A stretch of DNA of 64,000 nt from Kappaphycus alvarezii (lineage: Eukaryota > Rhodophyta > Florideophyceae > Gigartinales > Solieriaceae), in NCBI GenBank assembly GCA_002205965.3, contig NADL03000023.1, positions 434,001 through 498,000 on the forward strand, in the 5' to 3' direction. Made by a program: the position numbers and the translations under genes. Positions 11,738-22,460 of this stretch are shown here, piece after piece. The notes under the pieces are model-generated. The model saw only the letters and a program-made list of their open reading frames with translations, made no database searches and had not been told where the DNA came from. Within the stretch, counting starts at the first letter, position 1. Each line of letters begins with the position of its first letter.

Positions 11738-13905
11738 CTAATTTCCTAACTTCGATACCAGTACGTTTTCTATGGTATCGACAATCAGTTTATGAGAGTC
11801 TGGTATCTCTGCTTCAATCATTGACGGTATGTTTGCATCGACCAACTCCATCTTGATGCATATGACGCCACAATCTCTGGTCGGTATCCTTATGGGTATT
11901 TTACCAGTACTCGTGAAAATGTCATCCCTAAATTTCAAGTGGGTGTTCTGGGTCGTCATTTTAATATGATTCCCACAGATCTACAGTAAGCATTAGCTTA
12001 AGCTTTTCGAATGACTGTTTTTTGAGCGCCGGTATAGAGGCACATTCCGTGAAATCTCTCCGCGCGAATCTTGATTCTGATACCGTCAGTGGTGACTTTT
12101 AGTATATCTCGTACACTTTTGGATCTCAGCAGAAGTTGTCCCAATTTTTCTGATCTCTCTTCATCTGTCGAGTCAAAGGACGCAATAAAACTCCCTTTTG
12201 GCTTGTTGATTCCGAATTTTTCACAGTTTGGCGTTTCTTAGGAGTACTTCTGGCTTATATGAGTACTACTCTCCGAAAATCTTCCAGCACATTCGATACG
12301 GAGGGATCTGGTGATCAAGGACGGGAGAATCGTGAGAAAAATTACCCATGCACGTTACGTACTTTTCATGTAAATAATCCAGTGAAATATACCCGTCAAG
12401 TTCGTTTGAGTCAGTATCGCTATCCATGATGAAGATTTCGCAAAAGAAATCTTCAGCGGACTGGCATTCATTACTCTCCTAGTCATCATCATCAATACGA
12501 CAGTCATCCATATACTCTTTCTCTACCTCTGCGCACTACCTCTGCGCAAAGCTCAAAGAGAATCCGTTACGAAGCATTCGCAGGATCCTTCGAGAACCTT
12601 TTTTCGTAATATTGCACCTTACGAGTAAAGTTTTTGTGAGGGGAACTCGGGGCAATAAGAGACTTTGTACCCAGTGAGACCACCTCCTCAGCAGAGAATT
12701 TTACTAGTGTCCCCTGATTCCTATGTAGCGCGCCTATCATAGTTCTACCTTTGCTTGTATAGCATCGTTGACTTGTCATGCATTTCATATCTATGGCTTC
12801 TACGGACATTTTTGGGATCTCGAGCATAGTTTCCCTGTCCATTCTAGAGAGCCTAAGAAACTATACCGCGAAGTACTGGATAAATCTCATTTACAAAGGA
12901 AAAACGAAGACTTTTTTGATCAGATGTTCGTCCCAATTCCTCTTCCTGTTCGAACTTCACGGCGGCGATCAGCTGGCTGTAGAGAGCTTGGTAAGAAACA
13001 TCACCTGTTTTTGCCTGATTGCAAGCATATTTAGCCCAGTAGTATCCAATAAAAGCGGATTGAAGGTACTCCATTTTGTGCCTCTCAGATCTCGCTTGTT
13101 CTTGGGCCTTAGGTGTAATTTTCGATATCTCTTCATGAAAATTTTAAAAAGAGTCACAAACAGTGCAGTCCGTCGTAAGTAACTGGCTAACTCTCATGCT
13201 TCGGAGGTACGTGGTTATGCGGTTCTGGCTAGATGCAGAGTTATACTACTCGTGTGAAACTTTGATGGCTTGACGTAAGTCATGGACGCTTCCCTCCACG
13301 AGTCAAGTGTAGAAACGTTATGCGTTGCCAGTAAGGAGGTATTGTAGATATTTAAGGCGTTTTGCCGGCATCAAAGAATAGTATTGGAGGCATAGACGTA
13401 CTCCGAGAGCTATTTACTCGAAAATTTGCCTAGGGCTACAGGGAATTTCTTGCTTTCTCCTCTGAATCTCTGAGATATATAATGAGATATTTTGTCCTTA
13501 GACAAGTAACTATAGCCCATAGAGCTGCCACTAACTCCCTTTGATCCGATGAAATTCCCGCCAGCAGTGAATTAAGTGGAGATAAATGAGAATCAATTCA
13601 TCTAAGGTCTGTCAAGAGATCGTCATTGGAATTTCTGGTGAATGCAACTGCTTTGAAGAATATCACCGACTCACGTGACACTGTGATGACTTTCTTTGTC
13701 GCAGAGAAGGCCAAAACCCTGGGAAATAGTGTCGTATTAGAGAGCATGGGTAGACCAGAGAAGTAGCGTAGATGGATAGTCGGCCGAAATGAGATCCTTG
13801 ACGTCTGCATCGTTCGGAGTAGTAGCTGCCTCCTAGTCACGAACACGCTCCGGAAATCTGCACTGGAAGTCGTTACACTTGCCAATACCTTTTCCAAACG
13901 GCATT
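11738..13905 (-). pseudogene. Copia gag / protease region, decayed
   Basis: Minus-strand frames of 60-100 codons at 13897-13598, 13074-12853, 12842-12567 and 11959-11738 lie upstream of integrase, where gag and protease belong. The piece at 13074-12853 (MEYLQSAFIGYYWAKYACNQ) has a capsid-like helical look, and another frame beginning MPFGKGIGKCNDFQCRF near 13905 may be the gag start. I could not find an intact CCHC zinc knuckle or a clear DTG/DSG protease site. The assignment rests mainly on position within the element. Confidence 0.5.
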
Positions 13906-14200
13906 CTGTTCCGTATATTGAATGAGTAAACTAAATTCCTCGACTTTATGTCTTTTTTTCTTTTTTTTCTTTCCTTTTTCAATTTCTTTGTTTTTGGGTG
14001 CCTTTGTCTGGTTTTTTAAAACGTGTTCCTTTTGGCTTCAATCCCTTTTTGGGAATAATTTTTGTCTCTTCAAGCGCGGTGTATTGTACTCTGGGATGTT
14101 TTGCTTTTTCGATTTTTTTGCAAAAGAATTTTTAAAATCAATTCAAATTTTACTGTACTAGATCCAATTGCGCAGATAGACTTACACTAAAGACTGTCTC
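13906..14200. other. T-rich spacer
   Basis: The plus strand has long T runs (about 13943-13985 and 14100-14125). A 79-codon plus-strand frame here is Phe-rich because of the base composition and is not a credible gene. It could contain the lost 5' LTR of the copia element. Confidence 0.45.
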
Positions 14201-14400
14201 CTAACTGGACCTTATATGCCTTTCCCTAAGGTGTCGTTGAAAATGAGAGTGGCTTTTGAAGCTCTTGGAGCAAGTCTTACAGCGTGGCGGGTCCTTTTTG
14301 ATAGCACGGCGAATCAAGTACTTACGGCTAAGATGGTGGTCGAGAAGATTTTTCTAGCTGTTGAATGTGACGTCGCATAGGTTACAATATCTCTTTGCCT
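14201..14400 (-). pseudogene. C2H2 zinc-finger protein fragment
   Basis: A minus-strand frame ending with a stop at 14203-14201 encodes two consecutive C2H2-type fingers. The first is CNLCDVTFNS, then a stop, then KNLLDHHLSRKY, with the final His apparently changed. The second, CKTCSKSFKSHSHFQRHL followed by RERH, fits C-x2-C-x12-H-x4-H exactly. The stop inside finger 1 marks it as broken. Upstream (14420-14560) another frame has MCHVCQVRHR, which may be the remnant of a further finger. It could be a host transcription factor relic or part of a mobile element. Confidence 0.6.
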
Positions 14401-14449
14401 TGGGCTCTTGTTATGAAGTCTTCTTTTTAACCCCAACCCGGTCGGCAAG

Positions 14450-15400
14450 GCAACGGTCTTGGTTACGGCGCCCTGGACTCGACTGAAGTCACTCTTTTCC
14501 GGCCAATACTCTCTTGAACCCGTTCGGTGGCGTACCTGGCACACGTGGCACACGAATCAGCTCCTGGTTGACGTCTGGAACGTGATTCAAAATGGTTTTT
14601 TGGGTTCCACTTGTCACCTTTTCAGTGGATCTTCCCTAATGTACTGACTCTGGATTGTTTGTTATTGCAAAAAGAACCTTCGTATTGGTCGAAGATTTCA
14701 CATGTGTCGAAATATTGTTGGAAATGGGGATTTTCTGGGTTTCACTTTGCAGTTTTGGATTGGGCTCAACTGCTGTCTGATCGGCCAGACTAGGGACATG
14801 TGGCAGCTGAAGAAAGATAGAAGAATTCAAGGAGCTGGCTGGGAACATGACGGTAACCTGGCGCAGTTGCTGCTATTGCCGGCTCGCGAACAGTCGCAGA
14901 GGAAGCAACGGGACAACTGATCTCTAAATCGGGCTGGTATGGATCTAGACGCATCTGGCGCCGGTCCTGGCACAGGACGGGCACTGCGGCGCTTTCCGTT
15001 TGATGTTCGGGCACTACCAAGTGTTCAGAGAATACAAGAGGAAATCGCATGGTTATAATTTGCAGGTGTACATGTAGCTCTAAATAACGCTGTTAACGGT
15101 AAGCAATAGGATTAGTATCAATGGATAGTGTAGGAACTTACTTTTGGAAAACCTGAAACTAAGTGATGGGGGTCGATAAGACACGCGATTAGGATCAGCG
15201 GATGACGTCGAATTCATGGGCCGGACTGCTCACACAACGTTTATCTCAACGGCGTCCGGGCAAAGCAAGGTCCGATTCAGTTCAAGCGGTCAACGGTAAT
15301 GGGCGGTGAAGCGTGAAGAGAGGCAATCGTCGACTGTGCGGATAGATTAAGCCATTTGAGAATAAGTGGCGCTCACCAGCCCTCGGATAATTTGAATCGG
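14450..15400. other. No recognisable gene
   Basis: Short frames of 60-86 codons occur on both strands at 14450-15050 without recognisable motifs. The minus strand could hold further decayed parts of the zinc-finger gene. From 15060 to 15400 I see nothing. Confidence 0.4.
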
Positions 15401-15837
15401 CTAGTGTCTATCCGTTATTACACTGTCCTCATATGAGGCACATTTTGTCATCATATGAGGACAGTTTCCGTTACATTTTGGAAACGTAAATTTTTTGGAA
15501 GCCCGAAATTTTTACTGCAAAAAAGTTTTTTACACTAAGATACAGTACAGTAGTTCTCAACATTCGTTTCTAAAACCTCCCACGATAATACGAACTATAT
15601 TTCCTTCCAAAATGAAGTCGTTTTCACAACTTCTTGCGAAGAGCCGACGTTGGTGAGGGAAAATTGCTCTAGCCTTAATGGAGGTCAACAATCTTGAAAA
15701 GTTTGTTTTTATCGGCCATCGACACTCATAAACTAATGCCGAGGGACAAGAAATGAGCTGAGGTAAAAAAAATTTGTATTGAAAAAGAAGTGCTTAAAGT
15801 AGTCCTCATATGAGGGCAACGGTCCGATAGACACTAG
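15401..15837. mobile_element. MITE-like element, copy 2 (inverted)
   Basis: This is the second copy of the 1636-2102 element, in the opposite orientation. It starts CTAGTGTCTAT (15401-15411) and ends ATAGACACTAG (15827-15837). Its reverse complement aligns along its whole length with copy 1, including the AAGCACTTCTTTTTCAATAC and GTTGTGAAAACGACTTCATT segments. The TCCTCATATGAGGACA-type palindromes recur near both ends, now with mismatches. At 437 bp it is slightly shorter, through small deletions. Confidence 0.87.
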
Positions 15838-16149
15838 GAGGGGCGTATTTGAAGCCGCGTATTGAGTGAGGTCCCGATTTTGTCGTGGTCCAAGGCCGTC
15901 CTAGCTGGCCTCTGAGCGCTATCTTGAATATTGAAACCGGGCACGCATCTTGCTTATTAGCTGTTAGCTTCCCATTTTACTTTTGGGCGTGACCATGGAG
16001 CACGCGACCAGTTTAGAGGTTGGCTTTCATCCATAAGTAACGATTACGATACACCGATATTGCGTTGGGATCTTTCTACCTGTATTGATTTTGCTGACCT
16101 CCTTGAGTTTGATCAGTCTGGCTTTGCGTTCGTATACCGTATAGCAATC

Positions 16150-16520
16150 TTCGATTTCAACTCAGAAAAGCTAACAACTCATCTAAAGTTATAGAGTTTC
16201 TCGGGAATGGATGGTTTCCCGCCTTATCCTCGACTATGCCCCCTCTTTCAATGTCTGGCACGTAGATTCTAAAAAGGTTGAGATCACCAAATTACGACGT
16301 GTGACATCCTTTATCCACGGGCTTTCACGCCAACATAATGTAAAGTACGCAACCTTACGCCCAGGCTGACGGGGATCGTTCTCAATTTATCCAGGCTTTA
16401 AATCAAGAAAAAGATTGATGCATGCCCGTCAAAGAATCAAAACTTACCACCCACTATATGCCACACTCCTTTGCCGAAGCAGTGAGACTCCAAAGAGTGC
16501 GGAGGTGGGCAACTGAGAAT
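16150..16520 (+). pseudogene. Unrecognised coding-like stretch
   Basis: From about 16189 one plus-strand frame reads SREWMVSRLILDYAPSFNVW, then KLRRVTSFIHGLSRQHN and LMHARQRIKTYHPLYATLLC, for about 100 codons with a single TGA near 16370. The residue composition is protein-like, but I recognise no family. It could be another transposon fragment. Confidence 0.25.
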
Positions 16521-17048
16521 GCATCGCTCTTGTAATGTAGACGGGGGAACTTAATGGTGCATACAGTGAACCTCAGATATGACGACGTAAAAATCTAAAT
16601 TGATGGTGAAGGGCAAGGCATTAAACGACAATAGCACCAAATTTCCAGTGAAGGCCCTCTGTAACCCAGTACACGAAGTGATACATTTACAGGAAGCCTC
16701 CGCGGACTTTGTTTCGTACACAACCTTTATGCACCCATTTCGGCACATGAAAACCCGAGAGTACTACTTTTTCAAAGCTGAATACAGCTTAGTTCCTGAA
16801 CGCGCTGACATTTCCAATGACTATCCTTATCGATAATTTAAGTCGTTGATTTTTGGCTCGTGAAATCCAAGAAATACCAATTGTTATCTCTTTCACAGAC
16901 TACTTTGACGTAACCTTCCTCAACCCTCTTGCCCTCTCCCATCCCAGAGAGGAGAGGTGTAACCCAGTCACGAGCCTCAACACAGGCCACGCTTAGAATA
17001 AGCAGATATACCATGGCTTTCTTGCTGAATTACCATTGAAAAGCAGGC

Positions 17049-17880
17049 CAGTTGCTTCCCACATGTCAACGCTGGGAGGCTGGCTGGCACCCGGCGGCGT
17101 CCGCCGTTCTCAAGAAATTTGTTACAACTGTCGCCAGTCGTGAAATGGAACCGGTTTCGAGGGTGCAAGTCATTGTTTTACAGCGACATGCGGCATTTGA
17201 GTTATTCTCCATTACGGCTTGTTCGGTTGGTGGGTGTAGCGTACTGCCTGTCTGCCAGGCCTGTACCAGATTATCCCCTCCACCATTACCAATTCTGTGC
17301 GCAGATATACTGTCGTTGGACAGCGTAATTGTTTATCAGAGTTACACGCACGACACGTTTGCATATGTGACATGCTATAGATCCTAGGATCACAGGCAGC
17401 AAATGAACGGGCAATAGGGCGGCACGACCGATGGTAGTTTTGCCTAAGATATGCGGTAAGAACCCGCCATGGAGAGGATGAATTGATAATGAGCATGAGC
17501 GCGATTGTCTCGAATGGACAGAACTCGTGCGCACTAGCATTCGGAACATAGATGGAGAAGAACGCCACTATTGCGAGAATGTTAATTGAAATGCATTGTT
17601 GAGGCGACTGGCACCCAGGGAAGCATGGTGAGTACTATGCTGAGCGGTGTGCACGAATTACTATTAAAGCAGAGAACAGCGGGCCTCCTGAATATGGAAG
17701 GAGGTAGCGGGCACCTGGTGCTGAACGACAGTCTTTAGAAAGCATTCTATCCCCTTGTAACACGAGCGCGTCTCAGGCCCCTCGTTAGCCGATTACAACA
17801 TGCAACATCCCTACACGTGGTTCGCACAAAACAATAACTGTACAACTGCTCTGTAAATTTATTTAGGCTAACCATTTTTC
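17049..17880 (+). pseudogene. Unrecognised coding-like stretch with many stops
   Basis: One plus-strand frame keeps a protein-like composition over about 270 codons despite roughly ten stops: KWNRFRGCKSLFYSDMRHLS near 17145-17205, KNPPWRGWIDNEHERDCLEW near 17460-17520, ADYNMQHPYTWFAQNNN near 17790-17840. No motif is recognisable. It may simply be chance; the low stop density is the only support. Confidence 0.2.
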
Positions 17881-18529
17881 AATCATTAAAACACCCCAAT
17901 TTCCCCCCTTGGCTTAATTGCTGATATCCGCAGAAATATTTAAGCTTTTTAAACTCTTTTTGTGTTTTGTTGTCTGCAGAAGCACTAGGCGGGCACAGAA
18001 AATTATCCGTGAGGATTGAGAACTTTTTGGCATGGGACAAATTAGACGAAATTTCATATCTTTATTGCCACCAGTGTATTGTTCTGTTCACGACAGAAGG
18101 ATGATATTTACTCTTTAATTATCTAGAGTGTGCACCGACTGACCGACTGGTCAGCTAACCCTGAATCGAATGAGAGTGATCGGGTGCCGAGGGCGTACAA
18201 AATCCCTCCACAACGAAGCGATCGATTGATTCAGTCCTTCCAGTAGATACCGAATGCATGAAATTTTTTTACTTCTTGAGCGGTAAGGTTTTATAGACTG
18301 CACTTTCAAACATCCCTGCCCTCACAAACGCGGCCAGTAGCGCAGCATCTCCACTCACAAGGTTGCAAGCGATTCAATCCTACAAGCGGCACTGGCGTCT
18401 CCACAACCTCCTAAACACAGAATTGCCGTCGCTTGGCATGACGCAACTCGTCGACTATCCCGGGTTGACCCAGGCGTCAAGACAACTCGACACGCGGCCA
18501 TCAGAAAGAATAAGATTTACGCAGCTAAT
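17881..18529. other. No recognisable gene
   Basis: This is an AT-rich stretch followed, from about 18363, by a 92-codon plus-strand frame overlapping the minus-strand secreted-protein frame. It has no motif and is probably a shadow. The segment TTATAGACTGCACTT near 18290 also occurs in the Harbinger transposase at about 27508, but the flanks do not match. Confidence 0.4.
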
Positions 18530-18886
18530 CTACACTATCAACAACCCCCCCTCTGCCCCTACCCGAGTACCCCGCACCCCCACAATCAAAAAACGCACAC
18601 CATTGCGCACAACAAGCGCAGCGCCCCCAGCACAGATTTGAAGACCAACTGGAATCCCCTGCATTGTAAGCCTCCTATTGTCAAGCCGCGGCCAGAAATG
18701 CGGTAGCCCTCCTTGATGTGTCTTGGTCGTCGCGGCGTCTTCTCCAATGCAGCATGTCGAGCCGTTGAGCAGAGCGCGCACGGGACTCTAGGCGTTTCCG
18801 TTGGACGATGACAGCGGTGCGGAGAATACCGTGCAAGCGATGCATGCGAGAACGAGTAGGAGGAGGGTGAGGGAAATGCGCGGCAT
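18530..18886 (-). pseudogene. Small secreted-protein frame with an early stop
   Basis: A minus-strand ATG at 18886 opens a classic secretory signal: a short basic start (MPR) followed by a hydrophobic core (ISLTLLLLVLACIACTVFSA) and a small-residue cleavage site (FSA-PL). After 32 codons a TAG stops the frame (18790-18788). The same frame then stays open for about 85 more codons to 18530, reading SPVRALLNGSTCCIGEDAAT and ending with a basic, Gly/Val-rich segment. The upstream sequence on this strand (18890-19060) is a C-rich leader-like tract. The simplest reading is a host gene for a small secreted protein broken by one stop. An intron, readthrough or a sequencing error is also possible. The function is unknown. 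Confidence 0.5.
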
Positions 18887-19356
18887 GACGGGGTGTGTTG
18901 GGCAGGAGGGAGGTAGATAGGTGATGAGATTTGGGATGATTTACGCGGGGCGGGGTAAGCAGATTTGGAGTTTGTGGAGCGGGAGGCGGGATGTGCGGGG
19001 ATGGGAAACGTGAGGACGAGGGCTGTTGGATGGAGTGAGGGGCTTTATATTCGTGTGCAAGTTGGGTAGAGAAAGTTAAGAATGCTATCTCGCCGAGCAA
19101 GTGGTGTGATTTCCACCCACGTTCCACTCTGAGATACCAGCGAAACACACACACGCCGGCCGCGCAAAAAGCACGATGAGACGAATCAAAAACAGAGGAA
19201 ATATAACACGCCAAAAAATAAAGCATTTTCTAAAATCCAATTCAAATGCCAGAGAAAACTGGACAGCTACAAAACCAAGGGCTGTATGATATCCTCAAAT
19301 CGCGGACTAGGCCCATGTTACCAGCAACCCACCGCAACGCCTCCACACGCCGCCTT

Positions 19357-19399
19357 TCATACCGTCCAGATACACTATTGGCGTATCTGGACGGTATGA
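19357..19399. repeat. Perfect 17-bp inverted repeat (hairpin)
   Basis: TCATACCGTCCAGATAC at 19357-19373 is followed by a 9-nt spacer and the exact reverse complement GTATCTGGACGGTATGA at 19383-19399. Perfect arms of this length with a short loop are unlikely by chance. There are no flanking signs of a known element. Confidence 0.95.
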
Positions 19400-20226
19400 T
19401 CGGCTCGATGTGCAGCCATCAAGCAAGGGCCTTTGCGACGTTTTGCAGGTGCGAATTGTACGGAATCGAGTGTCACGTTTTGCACATGGATAACAGGGTG
19501 GAGGTTGTGTAGTTGTGCGGTTTCTGCGGGCCCGCCAATTTGAACCGGGGCTTCATTTGCGGTGCATATGTAACCTATGAGCAACTTAGCAAACGCTCCA
19601 ATCACGACGCACCATCTCCGTATGCTACACTAGCTGCATTGTGGTTGCAGCTACCGCCGCCGCTGCACCATTTCTTCATAGTGCTTTGCCCGCTAAATTT
19701 ACCACAATGGGCTTTTTCTTGTGTACAGGGAGACTGTTGGGACGGTGGTACAGTGGATAGAATGGTGAATGAGCCACGTGGGGGATGATGGTGTATTGTG
19801 TAGTGGTGTGCAAATATTAGCAGGCGGATGATTGACGTGTTGTGATGCTCCCGCGGTTGTACATTGGCTTGGACTGGGGTTTGCACAACGGTGTATGTTG
19901 AATGTGGGTGGTTGGGGGGTTGGCGGGGTTGCGTGTGGGATGGTGGGATAGGTTGTGCGGTTGTTTTTGGTTTGGTTTGATTGATTGTTGGGAGGAGGGG
20001 GTGGGAGACGGAGACAGTGCGGACGTTGTGGAGGGTTGCGGGAGTGGGTTTGGGCGGTGTAGGAGGTTTTTCTAAAAATAAGGCAGCTGGGAGCGTGTAT
20101 TTTGGACATTGTGTTTTGGCGGGCTTGTTGTTTTCACAATGGAATGTTTGAGGGTGGCGAGCTTCAATCGATTCAAGGATTGAAACAGTTATACAGTGCA
20201 TTACACTGGCACAAGTTGACGCTGAG

Positions 20227-20246
20227 TAGCTGTAGCTGTAGCTGTA
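20227..20246. repeat. TAGCTG microsatellite
   Basis: Three tandem TAGCTG units plus a partial fourth. A minor simple repeat in the palindrome-rich region. Confidence 0.8.
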
Positions 20247-20380
20247 TTGTCATGTGTGAAGATTTGCGTGATCTTCTCCGACTGCATTAATTATCTACAG
20301 TCGTACCCTCCCCAAGTGCAATGTTATTGCAACCGTAAAAATGCTTTAGCAAACAGAACGATGTACGGTACTACTACACA

Positions 20381-22157
20381 CTGTACAGTATGTGTAATAA
20401 ATACTGTACAGTACTGTCCAAGGCTAAAGCTAACCAGTCGTAAGCAGGTCGCGTGATACCGAATGTACAGTCGTGCTCCGAATAGCACTGTTTTGTAGCA
20501 TATAGTACCTTTTGACAATCACACGCGAAGAAAACAACCAAGTTGAACCAACCCGTCGTAGAAAACCAATGCAAAATAAGCAAGGAGTCAGCGTTACTGT
20601 ACAGTACAGTACACTGTGTTATACTTTACTGTACAGTACTCTACCACCATATACTCAACGCTTGAGTATGACACAAAAGATTCCAAAAGTTTCTAGCGTA
20701 CTCTACTGTATGTAGGAATCCACTTTCCGCGACAAGCAAACCTAAAAAAAGACACATCTAAATTCTCGAGCCTGCCAAACGTGACAAAGCAACACCACTT
20801 CAATCCCTACTCCTGCCACACACTTTTCCCAACCGCATCCCTCCACTTTTCCCACAAAAACACCGCCAAATCCCATCACCCAGCCCAACCTTGCCTACTT
20901 TTCCCGCCTCTCGCCAAACCAAAGCCACCGCCTTCACTCACCCAAACCAACCAGCTTGCAGTACAACATCTCAAACCACTATCCCACACCCACACGCCGT
21001 CCACGCCTCCAATCCCATCCACACTCCACTACCCCAAATCCACCACGCAATCCAACACCCTCCACACCACAACCACTCTCTCAAAAATCAACACCCCCCC
21101 CACCTCCACAAACTCGCACAACTTGATCACCCGCTCTCTCACTCAGTAAACAATGTCAATTACGCCGATTTCTGCTTGCCATGCTTTGACGGGGTATCAC
21201 TCGCTGCAGATGCGCCACGCTCTTTCTTCGGCGTCAAAGTGCAATCAAAGTTCATGTAGAACAAGTCGTCTGGGATTAAATCCGGGCGTCGCACATGGCG
21301 CTGAGAGAGTCGGATTCGGGGAGTTTTGGAGTGGGCGAGGGGTGGGGGATGTTGGGGGGGGTATAACCCGATTGTGGAGAGTAGGTTGCGTGGGGAGAGA
21401 AAGGTCGCTGGTGAGGTCGGTTTTGTGCTGTCCATAAGGGTGTTGAGTGATACGGCGTGTGGGGTTGTTGGTGGGATGGTTTGATGGTTTGATGGTTTGG
21501 AGTGATTTTTGTTGTGTTGGAGGGGAGGGTACGGAGGGTGGGAGATGAGGGAGTGGGGGTTTATGAAGGGTGTTGGCAGAATGATGGGTCGTGCATACGG
21601 GTAGGTAAGGGGGGTGCCCTGTATTCCAGGGGGGAAGAGAGATATTGGGGGAATGGCGGAGGCGGTCTCTTGGGGAGCGAGAAAATATCGCGCAGAAATT
21701 ATTTCGGTGCCGTGTGGAGTATTGTATGATTCAGCGGTGATTGATTGTTAGGAATGGTGTGCATGCCTTTTTGTAAAATGTCGGCCGGTGTGTATTGTAC
21801 ACGTGATGGGACGGGGAGGTGGGCATACGTAAGGGTGTGTCTGGGTGCGTTATTTTTTACTGGGAGACCGGTGGCCCGTCAGCCGCATTGCATGCCTGCA
21901 TTTCTTTCGACTCTTCGAGGTCGTTTTTTTTTAAACAGTAATAGATGTTATGATACCGTGCATTGCTTTCATACCCAACTTGTACTGTACACAGTTCACA
22001 ATACGGTACGGTATACTGTACAGTACTGGCCCGTGTGCATTGTGCATCCTCACTGACGCCTCTTGGTTTCCTCACAACAATTTTCTCCAATAGCCCCAAG
22101 CCCCCTTGCCCTACAGTACCGTACGGTTTCATCCCTGCGTCATGTACCGTACGGTAC
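20381..22157. repeat. Cluster of TACTGTACAGTA palindromes
   Basis: The 12-bp palindrome TACTGTACAGTA occurs exactly at 20402-20413, 20595-20606, 20627-20638 and 22014-22025. Partial forms (CTGTACAGTA at 20381-20390, ACAGTACAGTACA near 20601) and the related palindrome GTACCGTACGGTAC at 22144-22157 lie nearby. They fall in the spacers between the C-rich leader-like tracts, which would fit protein-binding sites in promoters, but this is inference. They could also be repeat expansion. Confidence 0.75.
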
Positions 22158-22460
22158 CCCACCATTCTGTTACCGTACCATTCACCAAGCCTAGTATCCG
22201 CCGTCCCGCCAAAGCAACAAATCACAAAAGGCACACCACGTGCGACACCTCCACGTGTGCACCAATCCCCAATAAATTCCCTCCAACAAAACATCAACCA
22301 TCCCACCCTCCCCCAACCTCCACGTCAAACTACACATTTTTTATTCCTCAAAGCACCTGGCCCCATACCTTGCTCCATGCCCCTTCCCTGCCAAATACAC
22401 TTGTCTCACCCCGCAAAAGTCCGCCCGCCCAGCGGCAACCGCTCGTGACCAGTCCAGCTT

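Larger units (their letters stand above)
9021..13905 (-). mobile_element. Ty1/copia retrotransposon relic
   Basis: On the minus strand, modules run in copia order from right to left: gag-like, pre-integrase HHCC, integrase core, integrase C-terminus, RT with YVDD, RNase H, and an NPAD tail. Integrase before RT separates Ty1/copia from Ty3/gypsy. A polypurine tract on the minus strand (plus-strand CTCCCTCTCTCTCGCC at 9021-9036) directly follows the end of pol, as expected next to a 3' LTR. I found no paired LTR on the right side (13.9-14.2 kb), so the exact ends are uncertain. Every module is interrupted by frameshifts or stops. Confidence 0.85.
18890..22460. other. Region of alternating strand-asymmetric C-rich tracts
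   Basis: Long tracts are C-rich and G-poor on one strand: minus strand at about 18790-19040, 19730-20080 and 21300-21670; plus strand at about 20780-21130 and 22070-22450. Each reads like the CCA/CAC-rich 5' leader before the secreted-protein ATG at 18886, and candidate ATGs follow several of them (minus 19680, plus 21153, plus 22531), but the frames after them are short. Open frames inside the tracts (up to about 200 codons, Pro/Thr/His-rich) look like composition artefacts. This may be the promoter and leader side of several decayed or unrecognised host genes. Confidence 0.4.

Noticed and set aside
18286-18310. TTATAGACTGCACTT shared with the Harbinger transposase at 27508, suggesting another Harbinger copy
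   Set aside because: The identity is limited to about 15 bases and the flanking translation shows no transposase motifs.
19602-20201. Minus-strand 199-codon open frame
   Set aside because: It is Pro/Thr/His/Asn-rich and coincides with a strand-asymmetric C-rich tract with few chances for stops. It has no domain, signal or conserved motif.
20781-21149. Plus-strand 122-codon Pro/Thr/His-rich frame
   Set aside because: The same composition artefact: two overlapping frames are both open over the same C-rich tract.
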